Source of the DNA: Vibrio penaeicida
GTDB taxonomy: Bacteria > Pseudomonadota > Gammaproteobacteria > Enterobacterales > Vibrionaceae
Direction: 5' to 3'
Length of the DNA: 64,000 bases
NCBI RefSeq assembly: GCF_030689305.1
Contig: NZ_JAUYVM010000003.1
Location: forward strand, 62,001-126,000
The first letter of the stretch is position 1. Every line of letters starts with the position of its first letter. The position numbers and the translations under genes are program-made. The notes beneath the pieces are model-generated. The model did no database searches, had not been told where the DNA came from, and worked only from the letters and a program-made list of their open reading frames with translations. Shown here one piece after another: positions 43,832-52,167 of the stretch.

Positions 43832-45037
43832 TCATTTGGTTTTAACCCTTATTAATAGGGCGACAAAAATGAGCCCACTTACCCCTGAAATAACCCACAC
43901 AGCACGTACACCGGCACTGTCTGCTATGGTGCCTAGGGCTAACCCGACTAAGACACCACCTAGGTTCAGTGCGAGCGATAAAATGGATAACGCAGTCGCA
44001 CGCTGATGATCTTCTATGTATTGATGCATCAGAATGGCGAGCAAAGGCTTGATGGCAAAAATAGCGAACCCAAAGCACAAATAGATCACAATGAATAACA
44101 GAGCAGAGTTTGTGGTTGCTAATAGCAAAACCAACACAGAAGAAGCGCCAAAAATCCCAAGTAACTGACGTCCATTATTGTTCAATAAACCTTTATGTGA
44201 ACGCTTTATCCATGCCGCAGACAAAGCGGCAGAAAAGAAAAAGAGCGCAGATACCCAGCCAAATACAAATACATCCGTTTTTTCATTCAACATAGTAAGC
44301 AATTGTGGTTGCCAGTAAGTTTGAATGCTTGAGAGTAAAAAGCCGTGAATGATCTGTAAGCCCAGAACGCGTTTGAGTATTGGATGCTGAATACAAGCCA
44401 TCAATACTTTTTTTATGACGTTTACATCAGATCTTTCTTTCCGAATCGTCTGCTTTATCTCACCTTCATGGAAACAATAGGGGACAGAAATACCCAGAAT
44501 TAAGTGCATTGTGAACGCAACGATCAGTACCCAGTGATAAGGGGAGTCATTGTTTGGTAATTGAAGATTACAAGCGACCAGAGCCGCTCCGCTAACGGCA
44601 CCAAAAGCCATTGCTACTAACGCCCAACCATGTGCGTTACTGAGCAAACTGGGCATCAGGTGATAGCGATGCACTTTCTTTAACTGATCAACATACCATG
44701 CTTCCATTGCGCCAGAACCCATGGCGCGAGCGATACCACCTACAAATGATGCAGCATACAAGGCGGGGATGTAATCAAAATAAAACAGCAAAGCAAAGTT
44801 CAAGCAATCCAACACTTTGCTTAGCATAAATACGTTCAATCGACCGAAGCGATCTGCCCACGCGCCGGAAGGTAATTCAAATAAAATTATTGCTAAAAAG
44901 TAGACCCCAAAGAAAAGACCAATTTGACTAAGATCCATACCTTTGTGCTGGCAAAATAATGCAATCACTGGAGCGAATATACAGATTGTGCCGATGTTAA
45001 TGGCGTGATGAAGTGCGTAGCGAATGTCGAGCGTCAT
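43832..45037 (-). CDS. MFS transporter
   Basis: 401 residues, about twelve helices. The loop 2-3 signature is recognisable (FELPSGAWADRFGRLNVF). C-terminal half includes SLALNLGGVLVGLALGTIADSAG. AGGAAA lies upstream of the start. Divergent from a LysR gene across 94 bp that contain an operator-like dyad. Probably an exporter; substrate unknown. Confidence 0.85.
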   Translation of the reverse strand: MTLDIRYALHHAINIGTICIFAPVIALFCQHKGMDLSQIGLFFGVYFLAIILFELPSGAWADRFGRLNVFMLSKVLDCLNFALLFYFDYIPALYAASFVGGIARAMGSGAMEAWYVDQLKKVHRYHLMPSLLSNAHGWALVAMAFGAVSGAALVACNLQLPNNDSPYHWVLIVAFTMHLILGISVPYCFHEGEIKQTIRKERSDVNVIKKVLMACIQHPILKRVLGLQIIHGFLLSSIQTYWQPQLLTMLNEKTDVFVFGWVSALFFFSAALSAAWIKRSHKGLLNNNGRQLLGIFGASSVLVLLLATTNSALLFIVIYLCFGFAIFAIKPLLAILMHQYIEDHQRATALSILSLALNLGGVLVGLALGTIADSAGVRAVWVISGVSGLIFVALLIRVKTK

Positions 45038-45096
45038 TCGGTTTTCCTGAAAGTTGAATACGCAGAAATTGTATCGGAGGTATTGAAGTGATAAAA

Positions 45097-45124
45097 ATAG
45101 ATAAAGAATATGTTAATTATCTAT
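45097..45124. promoter_or_regulatory. Dyad in the MFS/LysR divergon
   Basis: ATAGATAA (45097-45104) and TTATCTAT (45117-45124) form an exact 8-bp inverted repeat directly upstream of the LysR start. The core is the same ATAGATA...TATCTAT seen at 10748-10773. Confidence 0.55.
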
Positions 45125-45131
45125 AAATTGA

Positions 45132-46037
45132 ATGATTATTGAAAAAACACTGCCGCTTCTTAAATATTTTCATGCACTGGCTCAAACAGGCAGCTTCACC
45201 AAAGCCGCCGAACAGCTCTGTATTTCTCAGTCCACAGTGAGTACTCAAGTACGAAAATTGGAGCAGGTTCTGAGCGTTAAGCTTATCAACCGAAAAAACA
45301 AACATCAGTTTGCCCTAACTGCGGAAGGGGAGTCGCTAGCACAGGAGGTGGCTTGCAGTTTTGGGCGTTTGTCTTCTCAGCTAGATGGATTGCAACAAGT
45401 GTCGCCGAGCAGCGCTGAACTCACGGTATCTGCTTCAACTTCACTGGGAATTAAATTTGTTTTGCCTGTTATTGCTAAATTGCGACAGCAATACCCCGAC
45501 CTCACGCTTCATCTCCAAGAGAATGCAGGCAGCAAACATTTCTTTGAAGACAAAATTGATATCGCGACCAATTATGGGGTTCCGGACAATACCTTTCACA
45601 GCGTATACATAGGCGAAGTTGAAAAGTGTGTAGTAGCGAGCGATGCGTATATTAAACGCTGTGGGATGCCTAAGGGTTTATCGGAATTGGCGCAGCACTC
45701 TCTGATTGCACAATCACATGGTAAGCAAGAATGGCAAACGCTGTTTGCTAAATCCGACGTTGATATTGATTCGTTAGATGTACTCAGCGTATCGAGCAAC
45801 ATAGCAAAACTGGAAGCGGTTCAGTTAGGGATGGGGATTGGGTTGCTACCTCATTATTTACTCAAAAGTAGTGAGGCATCACTTATCATTTTACCGGAAT
45901 TTGATCTCCAATCGTTGAGGGAGTCACTGTATCTTATGTGTGAAAAACGCAGAAAGGATGAACATAAAATTCAGTGGGTGATGGATAAGTTGGCGAGTGA
46001 ATGTCAGAGCTTATTAACGTTTGATCATAAGGGGTAA
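45132..46037 (+). CDS. LysR-family regulator next to MFS transporter
   Basis: A 301-residue LTTR with HTH YFHALAQTGSFTKAAEQLCISQSTVSTQVRKLEQ and an effector domain beginning ELTVSASTSLGIKFVLPVI. It is divergent from the MFS gene, its likely target. The inducer is unknown. Confidence 0.87.
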   Translation: MIIEKTLPLLKYFHALAQTGSFTKAAEQLCISQSTVSTQVRKLEQVLSVKLINRKNKHQFALTAEGESLAQEVACSFGRLSSQLDGLQQVSPSSAELTVSASTSLGIKFVLPVIAKLRQQYPDLTLHLQENAGSKHFFEDKIDIATNYGVPDNTFHSVYIGEVEKCVVASDAYIKRCGMPKGLSELAQHSLIAQSHGKQEWQTLFAKSDVDIDSLDVLSVSSNIAKLEAVQLGMGIGLLPHYLLKSSEASLIILPEFDLQSLRESLYLMCEKRRKDEHKIQWVMDKLASECQSLLTFDHKG

Positions 46038-46090
46038 TGTTTGTGCATTACCCCCATATGTTTGACCTTCTTTAATTGAATCTAGGCGGC

Positions 46091-47287
46091 TTAAACCTTA
46101 GCCACTTTCTTTGGCCATGGATCGTCAAATTCTCCGCCGTCTTTCCAGTGATCGAGTTCTTCATCGGTCAAGAAACAGCGATTTAACGCCTCAATAAAAG
46201 CATCGGCTTCGTCGCTTTGTCCAATCACCGTTAGGCGGCAACGTCGGTCGCCGAAACGGCTGTCTACGCTATCGATTTTGGCTTGCAGAATGTCAAGTTG
46301 CTCAGGGGTAAAGTTTTGAGTGTCATCATGCTTTACCGACTCACGCCAAAACCCAACCACCTCAAGACCAACACTGCCGTTGGTTTGGCTCCAAAGCAGT
46401 GAAACGTCATCTCGTGTTGGCATCCAAAAGAAACCTTTACTGCGGAATACGCCTTGTGTCAGGTAGCTATGGCACGTTTGCCATAAACGCTGAGGGTGGA
46501 AAGGGCGGTCGTCTTTCATCACTTTTGCTACGATCTTCTGGTTATGTTTCCCAGACAGTGTGAGTGGCGCATTAACACCGTCTCTCAGCTCATCAGCCAG
46601 TTGTTGCACCATGAAAAAATTGTAGTCTTCAATGGATTTAAATTGCTCAATCCCAACATTACCCCAAGATGTGCTCACAATAGAGGCGTATGGGTTAAGC
46701 GGATGCAAAGCTTCGGCAATGCTCTTGATTGATTGCTCATCCAATCGATCGGCTTTAGTGAGAAAAACACGGTTTGAAAACAGAATTTGTTCTACAAGCA
46801 GATTTTCTATGCCTCGATCTCCTTTTTGCAAGTTCTCTTGCCACTTCGGGATGAGCGTTTTTGCGTGTGAATAGTCGTCGCGCAACCATGTCGCATCGAC
46901 TAACGTGACTACGCCTTTTAACGAAAACAGAGCGTGATCTTTAAAATACTCGACCAAAGGTAAAGGGTGGCTGCTACCCGATGTTTCAATCAGGATCCAC
47001 GGTGGCTGTGCTTGTTGAACCAATTGGTTAAGTGCCTTGTCTAGCTTTTTTATACCTTCTGGGCTGCTTACACTGTCGCCACTGATGGTGACGAAATTGC
47101 CATGGCTCTCATTCACCACATCAGTATTCATGACCAACACGCCATCTACGTCTAGCTCGCTCATATCATTAACGATCACTGAAGGCACATATTCAGCCAT
47201 TTGAGATTGCGCCAAAATACTACGCAAAACGGTCGTTTTACCCGACCCAAGAAAGCCGTGCAGAATAGTGATGGGGGTGGAAGCCAT
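46091..47287 (-). CDS. COG0523 (CobW/ZigA-type) GTPase lacking CxCC
   Basis: 398 residues. G3E GTPase domain with Walker A GFLGSGKTT (11-19), switch segment ETSGSSHP and NKxD-like TKAD; CobW C-terminal domain FWMPTRDD...GLEVVG. The metal-binding CxCC that normally follows the NG turn is absent: residues 68-79 read ISGDSVSSPEGI. COG0523 proteins insert or deliver metals, often Zn. Loss of CxCC places this in a divergent branch or one using other ligands (several His and Cys occur in the C-terminal part). AAAGG precedes the start. Confidence 0.82.
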   Translation of the reverse strand: MASTPITILHGFLGSGKTTVLRSILAQSQMAEYVPSVIVNDMSELDVDGVLVMNTDVVNESHGNFVTISGDSVSSPEGIKKLDKALNQLVQQAQPPWILIETSGSSHPLPLVEYFKDHALFSLKGVVTLVDATWLRDDYSHAKTLIPKWQENLQKGDRGIENLLVEQILFSNRVFLTKADRLDEQSIKSIAEALHPLNPYASIVSTSWGNVGIEQFKSIEDYNFFMVQQLADELRDGVNAPLTLSGKHNQKIVAKVMKDDRPFHPQRLWQTCHSYLTQGVFRSKGFFWMPTRDDVSLLWSQTNGSVGLEVVGFWRESVKHDDTQNFTPEQLDILQAKIDSVDSRFGDRRCRLTVIGQSDEADAFIEALNRCFLTDEELDHWKDGGEFDDPWPKKVAKV

Positions 47288-47328
47288 GGATAAACCTTTA
47301 GAATTAGATAAGTGAAAGATACCAGTTG

Positions 47329-47363
47329 TATATGCCCAGTATCTTGAGGTTACTCAGTTGTAA
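47329..47363. repeat. CCCAAG/CTTGAGG interspersed repeat, copy 2
   Basis: TATATGCCCAGTATCTTGAGG followed by TTACTCAGTTG. It is immediately upstream of the COG0523 start on the minus strand. Confidence 0.5.
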
Positions 47364-47471
47364 GACGTTATAACATATCAATTATTGGTTTGTTTATCCA
47401 ATTAAAGCGAACCCAAAATAAGGTAATTTGGACTATCTTTAGCTCATGGAGTCTATCTACGAGAAAACACC

Positions 47472-48410
47472 GTGAGAGCCAGTTTGAAGCGCCTGATTTG
47501 TATTTTTGTTTTGAGTTTTTTGCCTAATTCAGTTTTAGCAACACCTGTGACTTTAATAGAGCTCGATTGGGCCAGCCAGCGTGTGCTTACCCATGCCTTA
47601 GCGAATATTTTGGAAGATCAAGGCATTGATACAGACATTGTCGTTCATTCCTCTCCCGAGCAATGGTTACAGTTGAGTACTGGGCGAGCCGATATCCAAA
47701 TTGAAGTGTGGGAAGGCACAATGGGTAACAAGTTTATGAGTCATGTAAAGCGTGGGCGCATGCAAGTAGGCGGCACGCACCGTGCCACGACTCGGGAAGA
47801 TTGGTGGTATCCCCAATACAGTGAAGCGCTTTGCCCAGGGTTGCCAGATTGGAAAGCGCTGCAGAAATGCGCCTCCGTATTTAGCCCCGACGGGAAAGGA
47901 AAGGGTATTTACTATTCAGGGCCTTGGGAAAAGCCAGATCAGGCTCGCATACGAGCGCTTGAATTGGATTTTGAAGTGGTCACATTAGAAACCAGTGATG
48001 AGCTGAATGGTCTGATCCATCGTTATACTGAAAGCCGAGTACCGTTTTTAGTTTTCAACTGGACACCAAATTGGGTAGAGGCAATCTATGAAGGCAGTTT
48101 TGTCGAATTTCCCGACTTCACTGAGGAATGCCAATCCGATGCTGAATGGGGTTACAACAAAAAGCATATATGGGATTGCGGCAACCCAAAAGGTGGATGG
48201 CTTAAAAGCGTAGTTTCGAATGACTTGGCAATCAAATCACCCTGCGCATTAAACATTGTTCGTCATTTCAAGTTATCTAATTCCGACTTGGCACTTGCAG
48301 CGTCATTACTGGATGCGCATACCCTCACTATTGAAGAAGCAGCGCAAGTTTGGCAAATCGGAAACAAAGAACGTATCGATGCCATTATAAAAGAAGCAAA
48401 TTGCCAATAA
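47472..48410 (+). CDS. OpuAC-type betaine/choline ABC binding protein, orphan
   Basis: 312 residues from a GTG start with a signal peptide ending near VLA. The type II-like glycine-betaine-binding fold is indicated by LIELDWASQRVLTHALANILEDQG, RADIQIEVWEG and VFNWTPNWVEA with several aromatic box tryptophans. Cysteine pairs are probably disulfides. No permease or ATPase gene is nearby, so it must serve a transporter encoded elsewhere or act as a sensor. Confidence 0.82.
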   Translation: MRASLKRLICIFVLSFLPNSVLATPVTLIELDWASQRVLTHALANILEDQGIDTDIVVHSSPEQWLQLSTGRADIQIEVWEGTMGNKFMSHVKRGRMQVGGTHRATTREDWWYPQYSEALCPGLPDWKALQKCASVFSPDGKGKGIYYSGPWEKPDQARIRALELDFEVVTLETSDELNGLIHRYTESRVPFLVFNWTPNWVEAIYEGSFVEFPDFTEECQSDAEWGYNKKHIWDCGNPKGGWLKSVVSNDLAIKSPCALNIVRHFKLSNSDLALAASLLDAHTLTIEEAAQVWQIGNKERIDAIIKEANCQ

Positions 48411-48421
48411 GAGCGAAAATG

Positions 48422-48450
48422 GTGGCGAAGTTGTCTTCGCCACTCATCTT
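48422..48450 (+). terminator. Terminator of the OpuAC-type gene
   Basis: GTGGCGAAG, loop TTGT, CTTCGCCAC (48422-48443), then TCATCTTTT. A nine-pair stem with an imperfect T tract. Confidence 0.75.
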
Positions 48451-48452
48451 TT

Positions 48453-48480
48453 CACTCTGTCACTCTGTCACTCTGTCACT
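48453..48480. repeat. 8-bp tandem repeat CACTCTGT x3.5
   Basis: CACTCTGT repeated three times plus CACT, ending at the stop codon of the convergent nuclease-like gene. Confidence 0.85.
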
Positions 48481-49675
48481 AATTTATGTATTCAATGATC
48501 CAAGCACCTTGGTTCACTGGTGTACCGGGACGCCACGTGAACACCCTGCGTCGGTCTCTATCGAAAGGTTGGAAATCAGCAGCGTACAAGTATTCATTTT
48601 GATGGGTGTTTAAAATACGTACCTCACCATTGGCTATGTTTTCAATTTTCCATTGACCTTGAACGGGTGCATGACCTGGTCGCCATGTGAATACACGTCT
48701 TCTGTCTTGATCATAAGGTGCGAAGTCAGCGGCGTAGAGGTATTCCTGTTGATGAATGTTAAATAGGCGGACCGTTCCATCCCCGATATCTTCTAACCGC
48801 CATTCTCCACTTGTGACAGGTGTGCCCGGAATCCATGTGAATACTCGACGACGATCGGCATCAAATGGTGAAAAATCGGCTGCGTATAGATATTCCCCTT
48901 GCTGCTTATTGAAAATACGAACTTTAGGTCCGACTGCATTGGGAATATTTAGGGTTGTATCTAATGTTGCCCATACTGCTTTGTGATCAGAAATCGGCTC
49001 TCCTGAATCATAGTGACCTTGAGCTAAAACCTGAATCGAAGAACAGACGTAATCAACCCATTCATTCGAACACTCTAAAGATGGAAGATCCTGTGCGGCA
49101 TGATGGCGATACACATTAAAATCACCTGTAAGAATCACGTTTCTTTCACTCGAAAAGTCCGAAATATTGAGCCTGTTTTTCACCCAAGTAGCAAACTTAC
49201 GCATTCCGGTTCGCTCCCATTGGCTGCCATTCTCATGAAAATTAAACGTATTGTGATAGTGGAACAAATTTAAAGTGTTGCCGTCCCCGATATTAAGGAC
49301 GACATGCTGAGCATTGCGCTCCCATTTATCCACTGCTGGATCCGTTTGGATCAGTTCACTGTAGGTCGACTTAAAAGGGACTTTAGACAAAACCATGATG
49401 CTGGTCGTTTTAACATTAAAGGACGATGCCGTTGTTGAATTGGTTGTTGTATATACATAAGGGTAATCAGAGTATTGGTCACGAGTCTTCTGAATGTCAT
49501 TGACCTCTTGTAGAACAACTACCTCCTCGCCACTTAGGAATTTTTTGAAGTCTGGAATTTTCTCTGTTCTTCCGTTCATATTGAATGACGCCACACGTAA
49601 ATCAGCGTATGTTGAAGCGCTAAAAAAGAACAGTAATGTAAATAATAAATACCAACAATGATTTGTATTTTTCAT
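48479..49675 (-). CDS. Secreted DNase I-fold (EEP) protein with three C-terminal repeats
   Basis: 398 residues from ATG 49675; signal peptide ending at STYA (residue 24). The endonuclease/exonuclease/phosphatase domain keeps its catalytic signatures: ASFNMNG, VVLQEVND (E57), a His near 139-141, TGDFN (D185, N187) and SDHKAV (D230, H231). CdtB and sphingomyelinases share this fold. Three repeats follow at about 252-301, 302-351 and 352-398, each with EYLYAADFxPFDxDRRRVFTW and a PGxPV turn. The threefold repeat of about 48 residues suggests a beta-trefoil binding domain. Substrate could be DNA, a phospholipid or a phosphoinositide. Confidence 0.85.
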   Translation of the reverse strand: MKNTNHCWYLLFTLLFFFSASTYADLRVASFNMNGRTEKIPDFKKFLSGEEVVVLQEVNDIQKTRDQYSDYPYVYTTTNSTTASSFNVKTTSIMVLSKVPFKSTYSELIQTDPAVDKWERNAQHVVLNIGDGNTLNLFHYHNTFNFHENGSQWERTGMRKFATWVKNRLNISDFSSERNVILTGDFNVYRHHAAQDLPSLECSNEWVDYVCSSIQVLAQGHYDSGEPISDHKAVWATLDTTLNIPNAVGPKVRIFNKQQGEYLYAADFSPFDADRRRVFTWIPGTPVTSGEWRLEDIGDGTVRLFNIHQQEYLYAADFAPYDQDRRRVFTWRPGHAPVQGQWKIENIANGEVRILNTHQNEYLYAADFQPFDRDRRRVFTWRPGTPVNQGAWIIEYIN

Positions 49676-49809
49676 AGGAAAGCTAAGCTCCACAATTAAA
49701 ATGAAATTGAATAGGCTTTCCAAGATGGATATATCTGCTTTATTCTATTTACATCAACGAGAACTGGGAAAGCTAATATAACTTGGATTGCCCAATTCGA
49801 TACTAGAGG

Positions 49810-50863
49810 GGCTTTGTTGCGTAATTCATTGGAACTAAATCAAGAACCTACGATCTGATCAGCTACATTCACTTCACCTCGTAGCCCAATGCCTAAACCT
49901 TGTTACAAAACCACCAACTGGAAGCAATACAATCAAGCACTCATTAACCGTGGCTCTCTCACCTTTTGGATTGATGAAGAGGCGATAAGTGAGTGGACGC
50001 AAAGCAAGCAGAATACTCACGGAAGACCACGTCGGTTCAGTGATTTAGCCATAACCACGGCGCTCATGGTGAAACGGGTATTTTCTATGCCATTACGAGC
50101 GCTACAAGGGTTTATTGACTCAGTATTTAAGCTTGCTCAGCTCCCACTTTGCTGCCCTCATTACACCTGTATCAGTCGAAGAGCCAAGCAAGTTGAGGTG
50201 TCATTTAAGACTAAAACGAGAGGAGTGATACAGCACTTAGCCATTGATGCGACGGGTCTTAAGGTTTACGGCGAAGGTGAGTGGAAAGTAAAAAAACATG
50301 GGGCGGACGGCAAACGTCGAGTCTGGCGAAAGCTGCATCTTGCCGTTGATACAAGTACTCATGAGATTGTCGCAGCCGAACTCAGTTTATCGACGGTGAC
50401 AGATGGAGAAGTCCTCCCGAACTTACTGAAGCAAACACGACGAAAAATCATAGAGGTGTCTGGTGACGGTGCTTATGATACAAGAGCTTGTCACGATGCT
50501 ATTCAGATAAAAAGGGCTGTTGCGCTTGTTCCTCCAAGAGAAGGTGCAGCCTTCTGGGAGCGGGGTCACCCTAGAAACCTAGCAGTGGGTTGCCAGAAGT
50601 TATACGGCTCAAATCAGCACTGGAAAGAGCGGTATGGATACCACAAACGATCTTTGTCAGAAACAGCGATGTATAGAGTTAAGCAGCTGCTAGGGGGAAG
50701 GCTGAGCTTAAGGAATTACAATGCACAAGTGGGCGAGACTTACGCGATGATTAAGGCGCTGAATAAGCTTACTGGGTTAGGTATGCCTAAAACTTGTCGT
50801 ATTGACTAATAAATATACGACATGGGACGATTCTGTCTCTGAACTGAATTACGCAACAAAGCC
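49810..50863 (+). mobile_element. Insertion sequence, IS5 family, IS903 group
   Basis: A 1054-bp element bounded by perfect 19-bp inverted repeats GGCTTTGTTGCGTAATTCA (49810-49828; complement 50845-50863), close to the IS903 ends. It is flanked by a perfect 9-bp target duplication and contains one intact transposase gene. Intact ends and duplication point to recent insertion. No gene is interrupted. Confidence 0.96.
49889..50809 (+). CDS. IS5-family (IS903 group) transposase
   Basis: 306 residues. DDE catalytic triad: D120 in LAIDATGLKVYGEGEWK, D193 in SGDGAYDT and the Glu in SLSETAMYR. Sequence reads closely like IS903 transposase from the first residues (TNW..YN.ALINRGSLTFW). It appears full length and free of frameshifts, so it may be active. 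Confidence 0.95.
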   Translation: MPKPCYKTTNWKQYNQALINRGSLTFWIDEEAISEWTQSKQNTHGRPRRFSDLAITTALMVKRVFSMPLRALQGFIDSVFKLAQLPLCCPHYTCISRRAKQVEVSFKTKTRGVIQHLAIDATGLKVYGEGEWKVKKHGADGKRRVWRKLHLAVDTSTHEIVAAELSLSTVTDGEVLPNLLKQTRRKIIEVSGDGAYDTRACHDAIQIKRAVALVPPREGAAFWERGHPRNLAVGCQKLYGSNQHWKERYGYHKRSLSETAMYRVKQLLGGRLSLRNYNAQVGETYAMIKALNKLTGLGMPKTCRID

Positions 50864-51058
50864 TACTAGAGGTTAGAAGCAACTGAAAGAATAGACTTTT
50901 CCTTAAAACAGATCCTTGTAAATATAATTATCAATAGTCGATCTTGGTTCAGGTGATTTCTGAGGAAATGAATTTAAATGGATAGTTTGTTATTTTTATT
51001 TCTATGAGTTACGTGCCGGATAGGGTTAATTGTAATAAGGCGTACCGTTATAAATTAA

Positions 51059-51091
51059 TATACCCAAGCATCTTGAGAACACTTGGGTATA
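51059..51091. repeat. CCCAAG/CTTGGG interspersed repeat, copy 3 (full palindrome)
   Basis: TATACCCAAG (51059-51068) and CTTGGGTATA (51082-51091) are exact complements around CATCTTGAGAACA. It lies just downstream of the dioxygenase gene and may also end its transcript. Confidence 0.8.
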
Positions 51092-51098
51092 GCACCTA

Positions 51099-51719
51099 TC
51101 ACACTACGACATCAACGCGAGTTTCAACTCTATCGTTGTTTTGGCTAAATACCATAGAAACGCTATCGGCTTCTTGTTTCGACATACGGCGATAAATGCT
51201 ATCGGCCTTATTGCGATCATCACCAGAAATATAAAATTGTGTTGTCAGTAACTCGCGTTTCTGATCGAATACTTTTACATGAATATGGGGTGTTCTTCCC
51301 GGGTATACCGTGGGCTTTATGGTTCGGAAATGGTAATTCCCGTCGGCATCGGTAATGTCGTGTCCAAATCCTTGAAATCCTGTGTCGTACTTTAATTCTC
51401 TATCATCACCGGTATGTAAGTACTTGCCATTCACATCACATTGCCATATTTCGATTCTGTGCCCCGCCAGTGGCTGCCCATCTTTCGACAGTATTCTTCC
51501 ACTCAGATGAATGATCTCACCGCCAGCTTCTTTTACTGCGTTCGACACTTTGACCAAGTCGTTATCGATGTCTGGGAATCGCATGGATGATCGAGGGTAA
51601 AACGGTCCCTCAGTGGCACTGGGGGTAAACATTGCAGATACAGCACTTCGTGAATACATAGGCAGCGCAGCTAATGCTACGAGCCCTTTAACTATGCCTC
51701 TTCGGCTTACAGATTTCAT
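51099..51719 (-). CDS. Tat-type intradiol ring-cleavage dioxygenase
   Basis: 206 residues. The N-terminus SVSRRGIVKGLVALAALP is a twin-arginine-like export signal. The body has the catechol/protocatechuate 3,4-dioxygenase fold with non-haem Fe(III) ligands: a Tyr in GKYLHTG, Tyr in DGNYHF and two His in RTPHIHVKV. The GHRIEIWQCD strand is a family hallmark. A periplasmic enzyme of this type may open aromatic diols from outside before uptake. No other aromatic-catabolic gene is near, and its start faces a 448-bp gap. Confidence 0.85.
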   Translation of the reverse strand: MKSVSRRGIVKGLVALAALPMYSRSAVSAMFTPSATEGPFYPRSSMRFPDIDNDLVKVSNAVKEAGGEIIHLSGRILSKDGQPLAGHRIEIWQCDVNGKYLHTGDDRELKYDTGFQGFGHDITDADGNYHFRTIKPTVYPGRTPHIHVKVFDQKRELLTTQFYISGDDRNKADSIYRRMSKQEADSVSMVFSQNNDRVETRVDVVV

Positions 51720-52167
51720 AATAGGGCATTTTCCTTACTTCAATACCAAAACTTATATGGGTTACAACAAGAAGTGTAGTTGAGATCAAACACAAGACAT
51801 CACGTGTACCATTACAGAAATCTGACATTGAAGATGAGAAAATAGTTCAGTAAAAAAGATTGAAGAAACAAATATTATGTAATGCTGCTATTCTAAATAA
51901 CGAATATCCATTTGAATTATTGAGATTTTTCTAAATAAACATAAACGAGTCGATAACTTAAAAATTTTGACAAAATGATATGTTTCGCAAGGAGCTTTAT
52001 TAAAAAATAGAGATTTAAGAGATTGCTTCCTGTTGTTGAGTTGCATATGTAGGATTTGTCGCATTATTTGTCTTGTTGCACTGAAACACTATTTCAAAGT
52101 TGAACCATGAATAAGCACTCACTAGCTTATGTCTTTTTTAACAACCAATGAAAATAGCAGGGAACAA
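51720..52167. other. Divergent intergenic region, dioxygenase/LasA-like
   Basis: About 450 AT-rich bases between divergent genes, holding both promoters. No gene, clear box or repeat recognised. Confidence 0.4.

Larger units (their letters stand above)
49801..50872. repeat. 9-bp target-site duplication around the IS
   Basis: TACTAGAGG stands directly before the left inverted repeat (49801-49809) and directly after the right one (50864-50872). Nine bases is the duplication size of the IS903 group. Confidence 0.95.

Noticed and set aside
47361..47384. GTTATAAC region upstream of the COG0523 gene as a Zur box
   Set aside because: Only a short palindrome matches; too weak to annotate as a site.
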